Shown here: positions 1 to 8,590 of the stretch, piece by piece
How positions within the stretch are numbered: the first letter of the stretch is position 1
Layout of the letters: each line of letters starts with the position of its first letter
Source of the DNA: Paracoccus contaminans
GTDB lineage: Bacteria > Pseudomonadota > Alphaproteobacteria > Rhodobacterales > Rhodobacteraceae
Length of the DNA stretch: 64,000 nt
Direction: 5' to 3'
Assembly: GCF_002105555.1 (NCBI RefSeq)
Contig: NZ_CP020612.1
Span: forward strand, 2,596,001-2,660,000
Translations under genes and position numbers: made by a program
The notes under the pieces: model-generated
Database searches by the model: none
What the model was told of the DNA's origin: nothing
Seen by the model: only the letters and a program-made list of their open reading frames with translations

Positions 1-1
1 T

Positions 2-736
2 CTCGAGGCGGGCGATCTCGCCATCGAGGGCTGGGCGGGGGACAGCATCCGGCCGCGAACCTGGACGGAATGCCGGGATTTCGCGGTGTTCATCGGCGGG
101 CCCAACCCGGCGCTGCGCGACGAGCAGCCCTACAGCCCCGCGCACTACAGAGCGGTCTGCGACCGCTTCGACGATCCGACAGCACTCGACCGCTACGACA
201 CGATCTTCGTGGACTCGATCACCGTCGCCGGGCGGCTGTGCTTCGGCTGGTGCAAGGGTCAGCCCGAGGCGCTGTCGGAGAAGACCGGCAAGCCGGACGT
301 GCGCGGGGCCTACGGTCTGCACGGCCGCGAGATGATCGGCTGGCTCACGCATCTCCAGCACACGCGGGCGAAGAACGTCTGGTTCGTCGGGATCCTCGAC
401 GAGAAGCTCGACGACTTCAATCGCAAGGTTTTCCAGCCGCAGATCGACGGCTCGAAGACCGGGTTGGAGCTGCCGGGGATCGTCGACGAGGTGATCACCA
501 TGGCGGAGCTGAAGGCCGATGGCGATCCCTATCGCGCCTTCGTTTGCCAGACGATCAACCCCTGGGGCTTTCCGGCCAAGGACCGCTCGGGGCGTCTGGA
601 TCAGGTCGAGGAGCCTCACCTCGGCCGCCTGATGACGAAGATCCGCGCCCCCGTCGCACCAGCGCCCAAGCGCCTGACCTACACGCCGCCGCCCGCCGAT
701 CCGGCGGCTGACGCCCAATCCCAACCGCAATCCTGA
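2..736 (+). CDS. Phage RecA-like ATPase (AAA_24/Sak4-like), 5' end outside window
   Basis: The frame is already open at the first bases, so the N-terminus with its expected Walker A loop lies upstream; 244 residues are visible. They include a hydrophobic strand ending in FVDSI, a plausible Walker B, and the layout of phage nucleotide-binding proteins of the AAA_24 group, which includes the Sak4 single-strand annealing ATPases. The C-terminus is a short Pro/Ala/Gln-rich tail. It heads a tightly packed plus-strand early module: the next start follows 19 bases after the stop and has an AAAAGGAGG ribosome site. A role in phage recombination is inferred from family and neighbours; a generic AAA protein is the alternative. 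Confidence 0.75.
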   Translation, partial: LEAGDLAIEGWAGDSIRPRTWTECRDFAVFIGGPNPALRDEQPYSPAHYRAVCDRFDDPTALDRYDTIFVDSITVAGRLCFGWCKGQPEALSEKTGKPDVRGAYGLHGREMIGWLTHLQHTRAKNVWFVGILDEKLDDFNRKVFQPQIDGSKTGLELPGIVDEVITMAELKADGDPYRAFVCQTINPWGFPAKDRSGRLDQVEEPHLGRLMTKIRAPVAPAPKRLTYTPPPADPAADAQSQPQS

Positions 737-755
737 TCAGAAAAGGAGGTTCCCC

Positions 756-1385
756 ATGGGTTCCTGGAACGATTTCAACGACGCGCAGAGCAACAGCAAC
801 CTGATCCCGAAGGGCACGCTGGCCAAGGTGCGCCTGACCATCCGTCCGGGCGGTTTCGACGACGCCTCTCAGGGCTGGACCGGCGGCTATGCCACCCGCG
901 GCTCGACGGGTGCTGTCTATCTGAACGGCGAGTTCACGGTGACCGAGGGGCAGTACGCCCGGCGCAAGATCTTCACGCTGATCGGGCTCTACAGCCCCAA
1001 GGGACCGGACTGGGCGAACATGGGCCGCAGCCTCGTGCGCGGCATGCTGAACTCGGCCCGCGGGATTTCCGACAAGGACATGTCGGCCGAGGCGCAGGCG
1101 GCGCGGCGCATCAACGGCTTTGCCGATCTCGACGGGATCGAGTTCATCGCCCGCATCGACATCGGCACCGACGCCAGCGGCGACGACAAGAACGAGATCC
1201 GTAGCGCGGTCACGCCGGATCATCGCGATTACGCACAGGTCATGGGGACTGCACCGCTGCAGTTCGGCGGACACGGTGCAGCCGGGCACGCCGCGCAGCA
1301 CACCACCCCTGCGGCACCGGCACATCAGCCCAGCCAGCCCGCTTCCGCCCCCGGGTTCGCCGGTCGGCCGAGCTGGGCGCAGTAA
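756..1385 (+). CDS. Phage early protein, possible ssDNA-binding protein
   Basis: A 209-residue protein. Residues 1 to about 160 look globular and beta-rich, with a conserved-looking end reading NEIRSAVTPDHRDY. The last 45 residues are a low-complexity Ala/His/Pro tail ending in PSWAQ. A compact domain with a disordered tail, placed directly after a Sak4-like ATPase, is the usual look of a phage SSB, but no OB-fold motif can be proved by eye. It is followed 14 bases later by the helicase gene and is surely co-transcribed with it. The function is an inference; a DUF-type phage protein of unknown role is equally possible. Confidence 0.6.
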   Translation: MGSWNDFNDAQSNSNLIPKGTLAKVRLTIRPGGFDDASQGWTGGYATRGSTGAVYLNGEFTVTEGQYARRKIFTLIGLYSPKGPDWANMGRSLVRGMLNSARGISDKDMSAEAQAARRINGFADLDGIEFIARIDIGTDASGDDKNEIRSAVTPDHRDYAQVMGTAPLQFGGHGAAGHAAQHTTPAAPAHQPSQPASAPGFAGRPSWAQ

Positions 1386-1399
1386 GGGGGAGACCGGCC

Positions 1400-3088
1400 A
1401 TGCGCCTGCGCCCCCGCCAGAAGACCTTCGTCGAGCGTAGCGTTGCTGCGCTCGCCTCCCGCGGCAACACGCTGGGCGTGGCGCCCACCGGCGCGGGCAA
1501 GACCATCATGCTCTCGGCGGTCACAGGCGAGATGATCGGCGACGGCGCCAAGGCCTGCGTGCTGGCCCATCGCGACGAGTTGACGGCGCAGAACCGTGCC
1601 AAGTTCCAGCGCGTGGTGCCGGGCGTCGCCACCTCGGTCATCGACGCCACGGAGAAATCGTGGGGCGGCCAAGTCGCCTTCGCCATGGTGCCGACGCTGG
1701 CACGGGCTTCGAACCTCGCCGACATGCCGCGCCTCGACCTGCTGGTCGTCGACGAGGCGCACCATGCCGTCGCCGACAGCTACCGCCGCATCATCGACCG
1801 CGTGCGCGAAGCCAATCCCGACGCCCGCATCTTCGGGGTCACGGCGACGCCGAACCGTGGCGACAGGAAGGGCCTGCGCGAGGTCTTCGACAATGTCGCC
1901 GACCAGGTGCGGCTGGGCGAGTTGATCGCCTCGGGCCACCTGGTGCCGCCGCGCACCTTCGTCATCGATGTGGGCGTGCAGGACGAGTTGCGGTCCGTCC
2001 GCAAGACCCTGTCGGATTTCGACATGGCGGAAGTGGCGGGCATCATGGACCGCGCCCCCGTCACCGACGAGGTGATCCGCCATTGGAAGGAGAAGGCAGG
2101 CGACCGGCAGACGGTGGTGTTCTGCTCCACCGTCGCCCACGCCGAACACGTCACCGACGCCTTCAGGACCGCGGGCGTTTCCGCCGCACTGATCCACGGC
2201 GATCTGGCGGCCGAGACCCGCAAGGCGATCCTCGCCGACTACGCGGCTGGGGACATCCGTGTCGTCGTCAACGTGGCCGTGCTGACCGAGGGCTGGGACC
2301 ATCCGCCCACCTCCTGCGTCGTGCTGCTGCGCCCCAGCTCCTACAAGTCCACCATGATCCAGATGGTCGGGCGCGGCCTGCGCACCGTCGATCCCGAGGA
2401 ACACCCCGGCATCGTCAAGATCGACTGCGTCGTGCTGGATTTCGGGACGTCGAGCCTGATCCACGGCACGCTGGAGCAGGACGTCGATCTCGACGGCAAG
2501 ACCGAGGCTGGTGAAGCCCCGACGAAATCCTGCCCCGGTTGCGGCGCCGATATCCCGCTGGCAGCCACGGAATGCCCGCTCTGCGGCGAGGCGTTCCCGC
2601 GCGAGGATCTGGATGCGGGCGAAGGCGGGGCCGCCGCGCCGCTCTCGGGCTTCATGATGACCGAGATCGACCTGCTGAAGCGGTCCAGCTTCGCGTGGGT
2701 CGATCTCTTTGGCGACGATGCGGCGCTGATGGCCAACGGGTTCAGTGCCTGGGGTGGCATCTTTTTCCTCGATGGTCGCTGGCACGCTGTCGGCGGCGGC
2801 AAGGGCCAGACGCCGCGTTTGCTGGGGGTGGGCGAACGCCCGGTCTGCCTGGCGCAGGCGGATGACTGGCTGAACACCCACGAGACCGATGAGAGCGCAT
2901 TCAAGTCGAAGGGATGGCTGACACAGGCCGCCACCGAAAAGCAGCTGCAGTACCTGCCACCCGAATGCTGCCATGACTTCGGCCTGACGCGGTACCGCGC
3001 CTCCGCTCTGATGACCTTCGGCTTCAACAAGCGCGAGATTCGCCAACTTGTGGGCCGCGCCAGCCCGGACATCGGGAGGGCCGCGTGA
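1400..3088 (+). CDS. Phage DEAD/DEAH-box helicase
   Basis: A 562-residue superfamily 2 helicase. Motif I is APTGAGKT (residues 28-35), motif II is DEAH (about 118-121), a SAT-like VTATPN follows, and the helicase C domain carries the QMVGRGLR arginine-finger motif near residue 320. After the helicase core comes a four-cysteine zinc ribbon (CPGC...CPLC, about 377-398) and a C-terminal region of unknown role. It resembles the Res/SSL2-type helicases found in phage replication modules. Its TGA overlaps the GTG start of the next gene, indicating translational coupling. A role in phage replication or recombination is inferred. Confidence 0.9.
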   Translation: MRLRPRQKTFVERSVAALASRGNTLGVAPTGAGKTIMLSAVTGEMIGDGAKACVLAHRDELTAQNRAKFQRVVPGVATSVIDATEKSWGGQVAFAMVPTLARASNLADMPRLDLLVVDEAHHAVADSYRRIIDRVREANPDARIFGVTATPNRGDRKGLREVFDNVADQVRLGELIASGHLVPPRTFVIDVGVQDELRSVRKTLSDFDMAEVAGIMDRAPVTDEVIRHWKEKAGDRQTVVFCSTVAHAEHVTDAFRTAGVSAALIHGDLAAETRKAILADYAAGDIRVVVNVAVLTEGWDHPPTSCVVLLRPSSYKSTMIQMVGRGLRTVDPEEHPGIVKIDCVVLDFGTSSLIHGTLEQDVDLDGKTEAGEAPTKSCPGCGADIPLAATECPLCGEAFPREDLDAGEGGAAAPLSGFMMTEIDLLKRSSFAWVDLFGDDAALMANGFSAWGGIFFLDGRWHAVGGGKGQTPRLLGVGERPVCLAQADDWLNTHETDESAFKSKGWLTQAATEKQLQYLPPECCHDFGLTRYRASALMTFGFNKREIRQLVGRASPDIGRAA

Positions 3089-3513
3089 GCCATGTCGCGC
3101 AAATCGCACCCCCGTCCGCAGCGGCTGCGGATCGACCGGGCCGTGATCGCCTCTGGCATCCGCGGCCGGTGCTCTGCGCCGTCTGCACATCCCGCGCGCG
3201 CGGCTTCGGCTGGTTCGATCCGCACCGACCGCGCCCAACCCGCACCCGCCGCTGGTTCTGCTCCATGGGCTGCCAGGCGGCCTTCACCCGCAAAGCGAAG
3301 AGAGGACTGAGCATGGTCGATTTCACCGAAGAGGAAACCATGGCGCTGCCCGCCGTGATGCGCGCGCTTGCGCCCGAGATGGAGCGGATCGGCTGGGACC
3401 GCCCCTTGGGCCAGCTGACCCAGAACGACATGCGCCGGCTGATTGTCGTGACCGTCGAGGCGTTCCGCGCCGAGATGGCAGAGATCGCCGCCGAGGCGGA
3501 GATCCCCTTCTGA
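3085..3513 (+). CDS. Small zinc-ribbon phage protein (DUF6511-like)
   Basis: A 142-residue protein with a GTG start that overlaps the helicase stop by four bases. The N-terminal half carries CAVC and, about 25 residues later, FCSMGCQ, together a likely zinc ribbon separated by a basic Pro/Arg stretch. The C-terminal half is a helical, acidic segment (MERIGWDRPLG, LTQNDMRRLIVV). It resembles DUF6511 proteins that recur in early modules of rhodobacterial phages; this assignment is from memory. Its own stop overlaps the start of the nuclease gene, so helicase, this protein and nuclease form one coupled unit. Biochemical function unknown. Confidence 0.7.
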   Translation: MSHVAQIAPPSAAAADRPGRDRLWHPRPVLCAVCTSRARGFGWFDPHRPRPTRTRRWFCSMGCQAAFTRKAKRGLSMVDFTEEETMALPAVMRALAPEMERIGWDRPLGQLTQNDMRRLIVVTVEAFRAEMAEIAAEAEIPF

Positions 3514-4280
3514 TGCTGGATTTCAACCCACGCCCCTCCATGGCCGAGCGGATCAACGCGCTGGTCGACGCCGCGCTGATCGCCGAGCGGGAGGCCACGC
3601 CGCCCCGGACCTATCTCGGCGCGTCCCGTCTGGGGCATGCCTGCGAACGCGCGTTGCAGTTCGAGTTCGCAGGCGCGCCCAAGGACGAGGGCGCGGATTT
3701 CGGCGGGCAGACGCTGCGCATCTTCGAGATCGGTCACCAGCTCGAGGATCTGGCGATCCGCTGGCTGCGGGTGGCGGGGCTCGACCTCTATACCCGCAAG
3801 GGCAATCGTCCCGATGGGGATCAGTTCGGATTCTCCGTCGCGGGCGGCCGCATCCGTGGCCATGTCGACGGGATCGTGGCCGGAGCCCCGGCCGCGCTCG
3901 GTCTCCGCATCCCGGCGCTCTGGGAATGCAAGACGATGAACGCGAAGAACTGGCGGGCCTGCGTCAAGGACGGGGTCGCCATCTCCAAGCCCGTCTATGC
4001 CGCCCAGATCGCGATCTACCAGGCTTACATGGAGCCGTCGGTGCCAGGCATTTCCTCGGCCCCGGCGCTGTTCACGGCGATCAACAAGGACACGGCTGAG
4101 CTGCACCACGAACTGGTGCCCTTCGATGCGGATCTGGCGCAGCGCATGTCCGACCGCGCGGTGCGGATCCTGCAGGCCACCGACGCGGGCGAGCTGCTGC
4201 CCCGCATTGCCGCCAGCCGCGACTTCTTCGAATGCCGGTTCTGCGCCCATGCCGAGCGGTGTTGGAGCCTGGCGGCATGA
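3513..4280 (+). CDS. PD-(D/E)XK nuclease with Cas4-like four-cysteine pattern
   Basis: A 255-residue nuclease. The ECKT motif near residue 133 fits the E-x-K of the PD-(D/E)XK fold, followed by the QIAIYQAYM helix typical of RecB/Cas4-type nucleases. One cysteine near the N-terminus (GHACERAL, about residue 38) and three near the C-terminus (ECRFCAHAERCW) are spaced like the [4Fe-4S] ligands of Cas4 and AddB. It probably acts as the phage exonuclease that makes single strands for the recombination proteins encoded just upstream. The cluster and polarity are inferred, not visible. The stop overlaps the next ATG by four bases. Confidence 0.85.
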   Translation: MLDFNPRPSMAERINALVDAALIAEREATPPRTYLGASRLGHACERALQFEFAGAPKDEGADFGGQTLRIFEIGHQLEDLAIRWLRVAGLDLYTRKGNRPDGDQFGFSVAGGRIRGHVDGIVAGAPAALGLRIPALWECKTMNAKNWRACVKDGVAISKPVYAAQIAIYQAYMEPSVPGISSAPALFTAINKDTAELHHELVPFDADLAQRMSDRAVRILQATDAGELLPRIAASRDFFECRFCAHAERCWSLAA

Positions 4281-6643
4281 GCGACGAGCCCACCGAGCCA
4301 TCCGATCCCGACCAGGAGCCAGCCATGCGCGACAACACCACGCCCGATGAGCCCAAGGAAAACATCGTCCATTTCAACCCGTGGCGCGACTTCAACGATG
4401 CCGCGCCGCAGATCGACGTCTTCGGCGACGAGCCCGACCCTGCGCAGATTGCGCAATTCATGCAGGTCGTCTTCGGGTATTGCGACGGTCTGATCCCTGT
4501 CCGCAGCTTCATCGACAAGGGTCAGGGCATCGATGGCCGCCCGCACAACATCTGGCTGGAAGCGGATCATTCCGCCCCCGAGAAGATGGCGACCTTCGCG
4601 ACATGGGCCTCGCGCGAGGGCGCGGCAGTCTATGTGATCCCCGGCACCGTGGCCGCGCCCGGCCAGGCCAAGGCCACCGATATTCTGCAGATGCAGACGG
4701 TAGTGGTCGATCTCGACACCGGTGACATCGCCGCCAAGCGCGCGCACCTCGAGCGCCACCTCGGCGCGCCAAGCATGGTCGTGGAGAGCGGCGGCGTCAC
4801 GGCCGAGGGGCAGCGCAAGTGCCACGTCTGGTGGGCGCTGACCGAACCGGCCGAGGGTGACGATATAGCGCGCGTCTGCCGTCTGCGCGGCGACATCGCC
4901 GCAAAGGTCGGCGGCGACATGCATTTCCGCTCCGCCCATCAGCCGATACGGGTGGCGGGCTCGGTCTACTACAAGAACAACCTCAAGACGCAGGTGCGGA
5001 TCGTCGAACTGAACGCCGACCGCGAACGCGATCTGGCCGAGTTCATCGAAGCCGTGACCGACATGCCGCCCGCGCCAGGCGTGTCCCTGCAGCCCGCGTT
5101 CACCCATCCCGACAAGCCCGCCATGGACGATGTGCTGGTCACGCCGGTGCGCGAGGGGGCGCAGGACGACTGGTCCCGTTTCGAGGGCGCGTCGGCCGCG
5201 ATCGGTCATTTCATCCGCATGGTCCACGAGGGCCGGATGACGAAGGACGAGGGCTGGATCGGCATCTGCGGCTACAACGCCGCGATGCTGCGGCCCCAGT
5301 GGCCGGTCGAGCGGCTGAAACGGGAATCCGAGCGGCTCTGGGAACGGCATGTCGAGAAACACGGCCCGCCGCTGATCCGGCTCGACTCCGGCGCACCGGG
5401 ACCGGTCGAGATGCCCGCCTTCACGTTGGGCGCGCTGCTGGACGATCAGAGCCCGATGCCGGAGGACATCATCGCGCCCCGCGTGCTGACGCCGGGCGGA
5501 CTGCTGGTGCTGGGCGGCGCGCCCAAGGTCGGCAAGAGCGACCTGCTGATCTGCTGGCTTGTCCACATGGCCGCCGGCGTGCCGTTCCTCGGCTTTACGC
5601 CGCCACGGCCGCTGCGGATCTTCTACCTGCAGGCCGAGATCCAGTATCACTATCTGCGCGAGCGGCTGAAGCAGATCGCCCTGCCGCCCGACGTGCTGGC
5701 CGCCGCGCGCGACACCTTCGTCGCCACACCCAAGCTGAAAATGCTGCTCGACAACGAGGGCAGCGTGCGGGTTGCCCGCGCGATCCGGACGGCATTCCCG
5801 GATGCACCGCCCGACATCCTCTGCGTCGACCCGATCCGGAACCTCTTCGATGGCGGACCCGATGGCGGTGGCGAGAACGACAACACCGCCATGATGTTCT
5901 TCCTCAAGGAACGGGTCGAGGTTCTACGCGACCACATCGACCCGGACTGCGGGGTCATCCTGATCCACCACACCAAGAAGCTCAGCAAGCATCAGGTGAA
6001 GGAGGATCCGTTCCTCGCGCTTTCGGGGGCCAGCGCCCTCCGGGGCTTCTACACCTCCGGCCTGATCCTGCACCGCCCCGACGAGGACGCGTCAGAGCGT
6101 AAGCTGGAGATCGAGCTGCGCAACGGCCCCGCGCTGCCCTCGAAGCTGATCGACAAGGTGCGCGGCCAATGGGTCGAGATCAACCCGATGAACGAGCGCC
6201 TCGTGCGCCAGGACATCGGCGCCAGGCATGATGCCGAGCGGGATCGGAAAAACCAGGTCGTCCTGGGGATGATCTTCGACGAGGCGGCCGAGGGTCGGCT
6301 CTACACCGCCACGCAGTTCGCGGAGGCGTTCGAGAACCAGCACGATCTCGGGGGGCGCTACAGCATCCGCGAGCGGCTGTCGGTGCTCGCCACCAAGGGC
6401 CTGATCAAGTTCCGCCGGAGTTTCACGGAGCACGGGTACGCCGGGACGCAATCGCATTTCGGATATCTCGTGATCAGGGACATGCGCTTCGGCCGCGATC
6501 CCGTGATCGACACGGACACCGGAGAGGTTCTTGCCGAGGGCGTCGCGGTGCTGCCGACCCACTACAAATGCCCCCATTCCGGCCGCGCGCGTGAGGTCGA
6601 GAACCCTTCCGTCTGGGTCTATCCGGAGGAGGTCCATGATTGA
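4277..6643 (+). CDS. Phage primase-helicase (RepB-like primase plus RepA-type AAA ATPase)
   Basis: The start at 4277 is chosen because it makes an ATGA overlap with the nuclease gene; an in-frame start exists 45 bases earlier. The 788 residues have two parts. The N-terminal half has VVVDLDTGD (about residue 141) and a downstream HVWW strand, as in archaeo-eukaryotic-type primases of plasmids and phages. The C-terminal half has GGAPKVGKSD (about 412), an AAA_25/RepA hexameric helicase Walker A, LCVDPIRNLF as Walker B and LIHHTKK as a sensor. It would unwind and prime the phage origin. The end region resembles a winged helix. Confidence 0.85.
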   Translation: MSDEPTEPSDPDQEPAMRDNTTPDEPKENIVHFNPWRDFNDAAPQIDVFGDEPDPAQIAQFMQVVFGYCDGLIPVRSFIDKGQGIDGRPHNIWLEADHSAPEKMATFATWASREGAAVYVIPGTVAAPGQAKATDILQMQTVVVDLDTGDIAAKRAHLERHLGAPSMVVESGGVTAEGQRKCHVWWALTEPAEGDDIARVCRLRGDIAAKVGGDMHFRSAHQPIRVAGSVYYKNNLKTQVRIVELNADRERDLAEFIEAVTDMPPAPGVSLQPAFTHPDKPAMDDVLVTPVREGAQDDWSRFEGASAAIGHFIRMVHEGRMTKDEGWIGICGYNAAMLRPQWPVERLKRESERLWERHVEKHGPPLIRLDSGAPGPVEMPAFTLGALLDDQSPMPEDIIAPRVLTPGGLLVLGGAPKVGKSDLLICWLVHMAAGVPFLGFTPPRPLRIFYLQAEIQYHYLRERLKQIALPPDVLAAARDTFVATPKLKMLLDNEGSVRVARAIRTAFPDAPPDILCVDPIRNLFDGGPDGGGENDNTAMMFFLKERVEVLRDHIDPDCGVILIHHTKKLSKHQVKEDPFLALSGASALRGFYTSGLILHRPDEDASERKLEIELRNGPALPSKLIDKVRGQWVEINPMNERLVRQDIGARHDAERDRKNQVVLGMIFDEAAEGRLYTATQFAEAFENQHDLGGRYSIRERLSVLATKGLIKFRRSFTEHGYAGTQSHFGYLVIRDMRFGRDPVIDTDTGEVLAEGVAVLPTHYKCPHSGRAREVENPSVWVYPEEVHD

Positions 6644-7007
6644 CTTCCTCATCATGAGCGCGGCCTTCCTCATTCTCATCTCTTCCTCATGGCCCAATGA
6701 AATCAATGGGTTGGAGATGAGGATGAGAAAGGTCTTCCTAATCGACCCGTCTCATCCCTTGAGCCTTGAAAAGTCAAAGGGAACAGAGACTTGCGGCCAA
6801 AACATGAGGCGAGTGGGCAAGCCCCCATACTACGTATGGGGAGGCCAACCGGCAGGTTTGGCCTCGCCTTCCATACGTCGAGGGCATCCGCGCGCGGGCT
6901 CCGACGCACCCTGCACATTCCGATCCGACGACGGCGGCCCCGTACCGCCAAGCACCAGGCCACCGTCGTCTTCCACCCGAGCAGCCAACCAGAAGAGGAG
7001 ACCACCC
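6644..7007 (+). promoter_or_regulatory. Non-coding gap with two strong inverted repeats
   Basis: This 364-base stretch between the primase-helicase and the resolvase holds no convincing gene. It contains CCTTCCTCATTCTCATCTC (about 6663-6681) facing GAGATGAGGATGAGAAAGG (about 6714-6732), an imperfect 19-bp inverted repeat with two mismatches. A second, bipartite hairpin lies at 6832-6878, pairing ACGTATGG with CCATACGT and GAGGCCAA with TTGGCCTC. Base composition is less GC-rich than the flanks. An operator cluster, a replication-linked site or an attenuator would all fit; nothing in the sequence decides between them. Confidence 0.5.
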
Positions 7008-7544
7008 ATGGCTGACCTGACTCTCGCCACCTCCGCCCGTGAGGCAATCCCCGATCTGCGACCCGTCGTCCGCGCCAACCGGGTGACGCTGGCGCTCGAC
7101 CTCGGCACCATGACGGGCTGGGCGCTGCACGGCATCGACGGGCTGATCACCTCCGGCACGGCGTCCTTCCGCCCCGGCCGCTTCGACGGTGGCGGCATGC
7201 GGTATCTGCGGTTCACGAACTGGCTCACCGAGATCGACCGGCTGTCCGGGCCCGTCGCCGCCATCTGGTTCGAAGAGGTCCGCCGCCATGCCGCGACCGA
7301 TGCCGCCCATGTCTATGGCGGGCTGATGGCCACGCTGACGGCATGGGCCGAATTGCGCGGCATTCCCTACGAGGGCGTTCCCGTCGGCACCATCAAGCGC
7401 CACGCCACCGGCAAGGGCAACGCGAACAAGGACGCCGTGATGGCGGCCGCCCGGGCGCGCGGCTTCAGCCCCGCCGACGACAATGAGGCCGACGCCATCG
7501 CGATCCTGCTCTGGGCGCTGGAGACCCGGGGAGGTGTGCAATGA
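7008..7544 (+). CDS. RuvC-like Holliday junction resolvase (phage)
   Basis: A 178-residue protein; the ATG at 7008 follows an AGAGGAG ribosome site, and longer in-frame extensions run into the repeat region. LALDLG (first acidic residue), WFEEV (second) and DDNEADAIA near the C-terminus (third acidic pair) reproduce the RNase H-fold active site of RuvC-type resolvases, with a KRHATGKGNANKD segment before the last strand. It would cut branched DNA during phage replication or packaging. The gene overlaps the next one by four bases (ATGA). Confidence 0.85.
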   Translation: MADLTLATSAREAIPDLRPVVRANRVTLALDLGTMTGWALHGIDGLITSGTASFRPGRFDGGGMRYLRFTNWLTEIDRLSGPVAAIWFEEVRRHAATDAAHVYGGLMATLTAWAELRGIPYEGVPVGTIKRHATGKGNANKDAVMAAARARGFSPADDNEADAIAILLWALETRGGVQ

Positions 7545-7744
7545 GCGGCATGCGGTTCACGCCCAAGGGTTATGGCGGTCACCGCCGCAACCCCGACGAG
7601 GTCAAGCGCGACGGCTGGAAGGAACAGGGGTTGCTGGCCGTCGCCATAGACGACGACCGCCTGACCTGGCCGGAGCGCGAGCTGGTGCGCCAGCTCGGCG
7701 AGCGGCTCTACGGCAAGCGGGAACGGGAGGCGCGTCATGGGTGA
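7541..7744 (+). CDS. Small phage protein of unknown function
   Basis: A 67-residue charged protein with no cysteine cluster or membrane segment; it begins in a four-base overlap with the resolvase stop and ends in an eight-base overlap with the next gene. This overlapping placement in the same direction is the main evidence that it is translated. It contains a WPERELVRQLGERLYGK helix. No function can be assigned. Confidence 0.6.
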   Translation: MSGMRFTPKGYGGHRRNPDEVKRDGWKEQGLLAVAIDDDRLTWPERELVRQLGERLYGKREREARHG

Positions 7745-8183
7745 GTGGACCACAGCGCAGGTGCAGGATCGGCTTGAACTTGCGGCGGGCGTGATGCGGC
7801 AGATGCCGGGCGTGATGCCGCAGGGCTTCTTCAACGCATGGCCCGAGTATTTCCACAGCTTCGCCGACAAGGTCGGTCAGGAGCCGCAGATGCGTCGCCC
7901 GAGGCCCAGCCCGCGACAGATCACGGAGGCCGAGGAGGCGATGCTCTGGCTGCGCTGGCTCGAGCCCGAGGATGGGCGCCTCGTCTGGGCCCGCGCCGAC
8001 GGCATGGCGTGGAAGCCGATCTGCTGGCAGTTCGGCCTGTCGCGCACGGCCGCGACCAAGCGCTGGCAATACGGTCTGGCGGTGATCACTTGGCGGCTGA
8101 ACGGTCGCGTGCCGTCGCCCCGGCGGTCACAGCAGTTCGTCATCGAAAACGCCAATCGGCTGTCAAGAAAAATCGTCCTCTGA
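7737..8183 (+). CDS. Phage helix-turn-helix protein (DUF6362-like)
   Basis: A 148-residue protein. The central part (EEAMLWLRWLEPEDGRLVW) and the following segment WKPICWQFGLSRTAATKRWQ look like a helix-turn-helix unit with its recognition helix, and the end is basic. I recall very similar proteins as DUF6362 in rhodobacterial prophages, placed between replication genes and DNA methyltransferases as here. A regulatory or late-gene activator role is plausible from the fold but unproved. It is the last gene before a 400-base gap, so it probably ends the early operon. Confidence 0.7.
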   Translation: MGEWTTAQVQDRLELAAGVMRQMPGVMPQGFFNAWPEYFHSFADKVGQEPQMRRPRPSPRQITEAEEAMLWLRWLEPEDGRLVWARADGMAWKPICWQFGLSRTAATKRWQYGLAVITWRLNGRVPSPRRSQQFVIENANRLSRKIVL

Positions 8184-8590
8184 GGAAATTTTCGGGTGTA
8201 CATCGCAGGCCCTTACACATTTCGACGAGGCCGTTAGAAAACGAATATGCTCGGGAGAGGAGCGCGCAGGCAGAGGCCGCGCCGCTGGCTTCCGGGGTCC
8301 AGCGAAGGGTCCAGTGGGGGTCCAATGGGCTAACCCATTGAGTTCTTGGTTCCTTCCTGACGATATTCGTATGCTGGCGGGCGAAGCGCGACGCATCGCC
8401 AGCGACAGGGCCGATTTTTTGGGAAGCCACCCAGAAGCCAGCGCCGCCTGAACCCCATCGAAACATCGAAAAATCAAACCCTTGAAGCTGGACACCCCTG
8501 GTGGCCGCTGGACCCCGCGTGGAGTCTAGCCTGGCCCCCGGAGTCCGGAGCCGAGGGTATCCACCCTGATCCTGAAGGACCGGCCCGCAG
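8184..8590 (+). promoter_or_regulatory. Non-coding gap with GGGTCCA repeats and a hairpin
   Basis: No gene is supported in these 407 bases. Three copies of GGGTCCA lie at 8295, 8307 and 8318, spaced 12 and 11 bases, and the inverted copy TGGACCC occurs at 8509. The third copy runs into a perfect 7-bp stem (CAATGGG at 8323-8329, CCCATTG at 8334-8340) with a four-base loop. The hairpin has no T-run behind it. The stretch probably carries the end of the early operon and the promoter or operator for the methyltransferase operon. Confidence 0.45.

Noticed and set aside
1325..3238. 637-codon minus-strand frame
   Set aside because: Antisense to the DEAH helicase; no recognisable domain.
8140..8466. 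108-codon minus-strand frame in the early gap
   Set aside because: Overlaps the end of the DUF6362-like gene and the repeat region, with no start signal or family.
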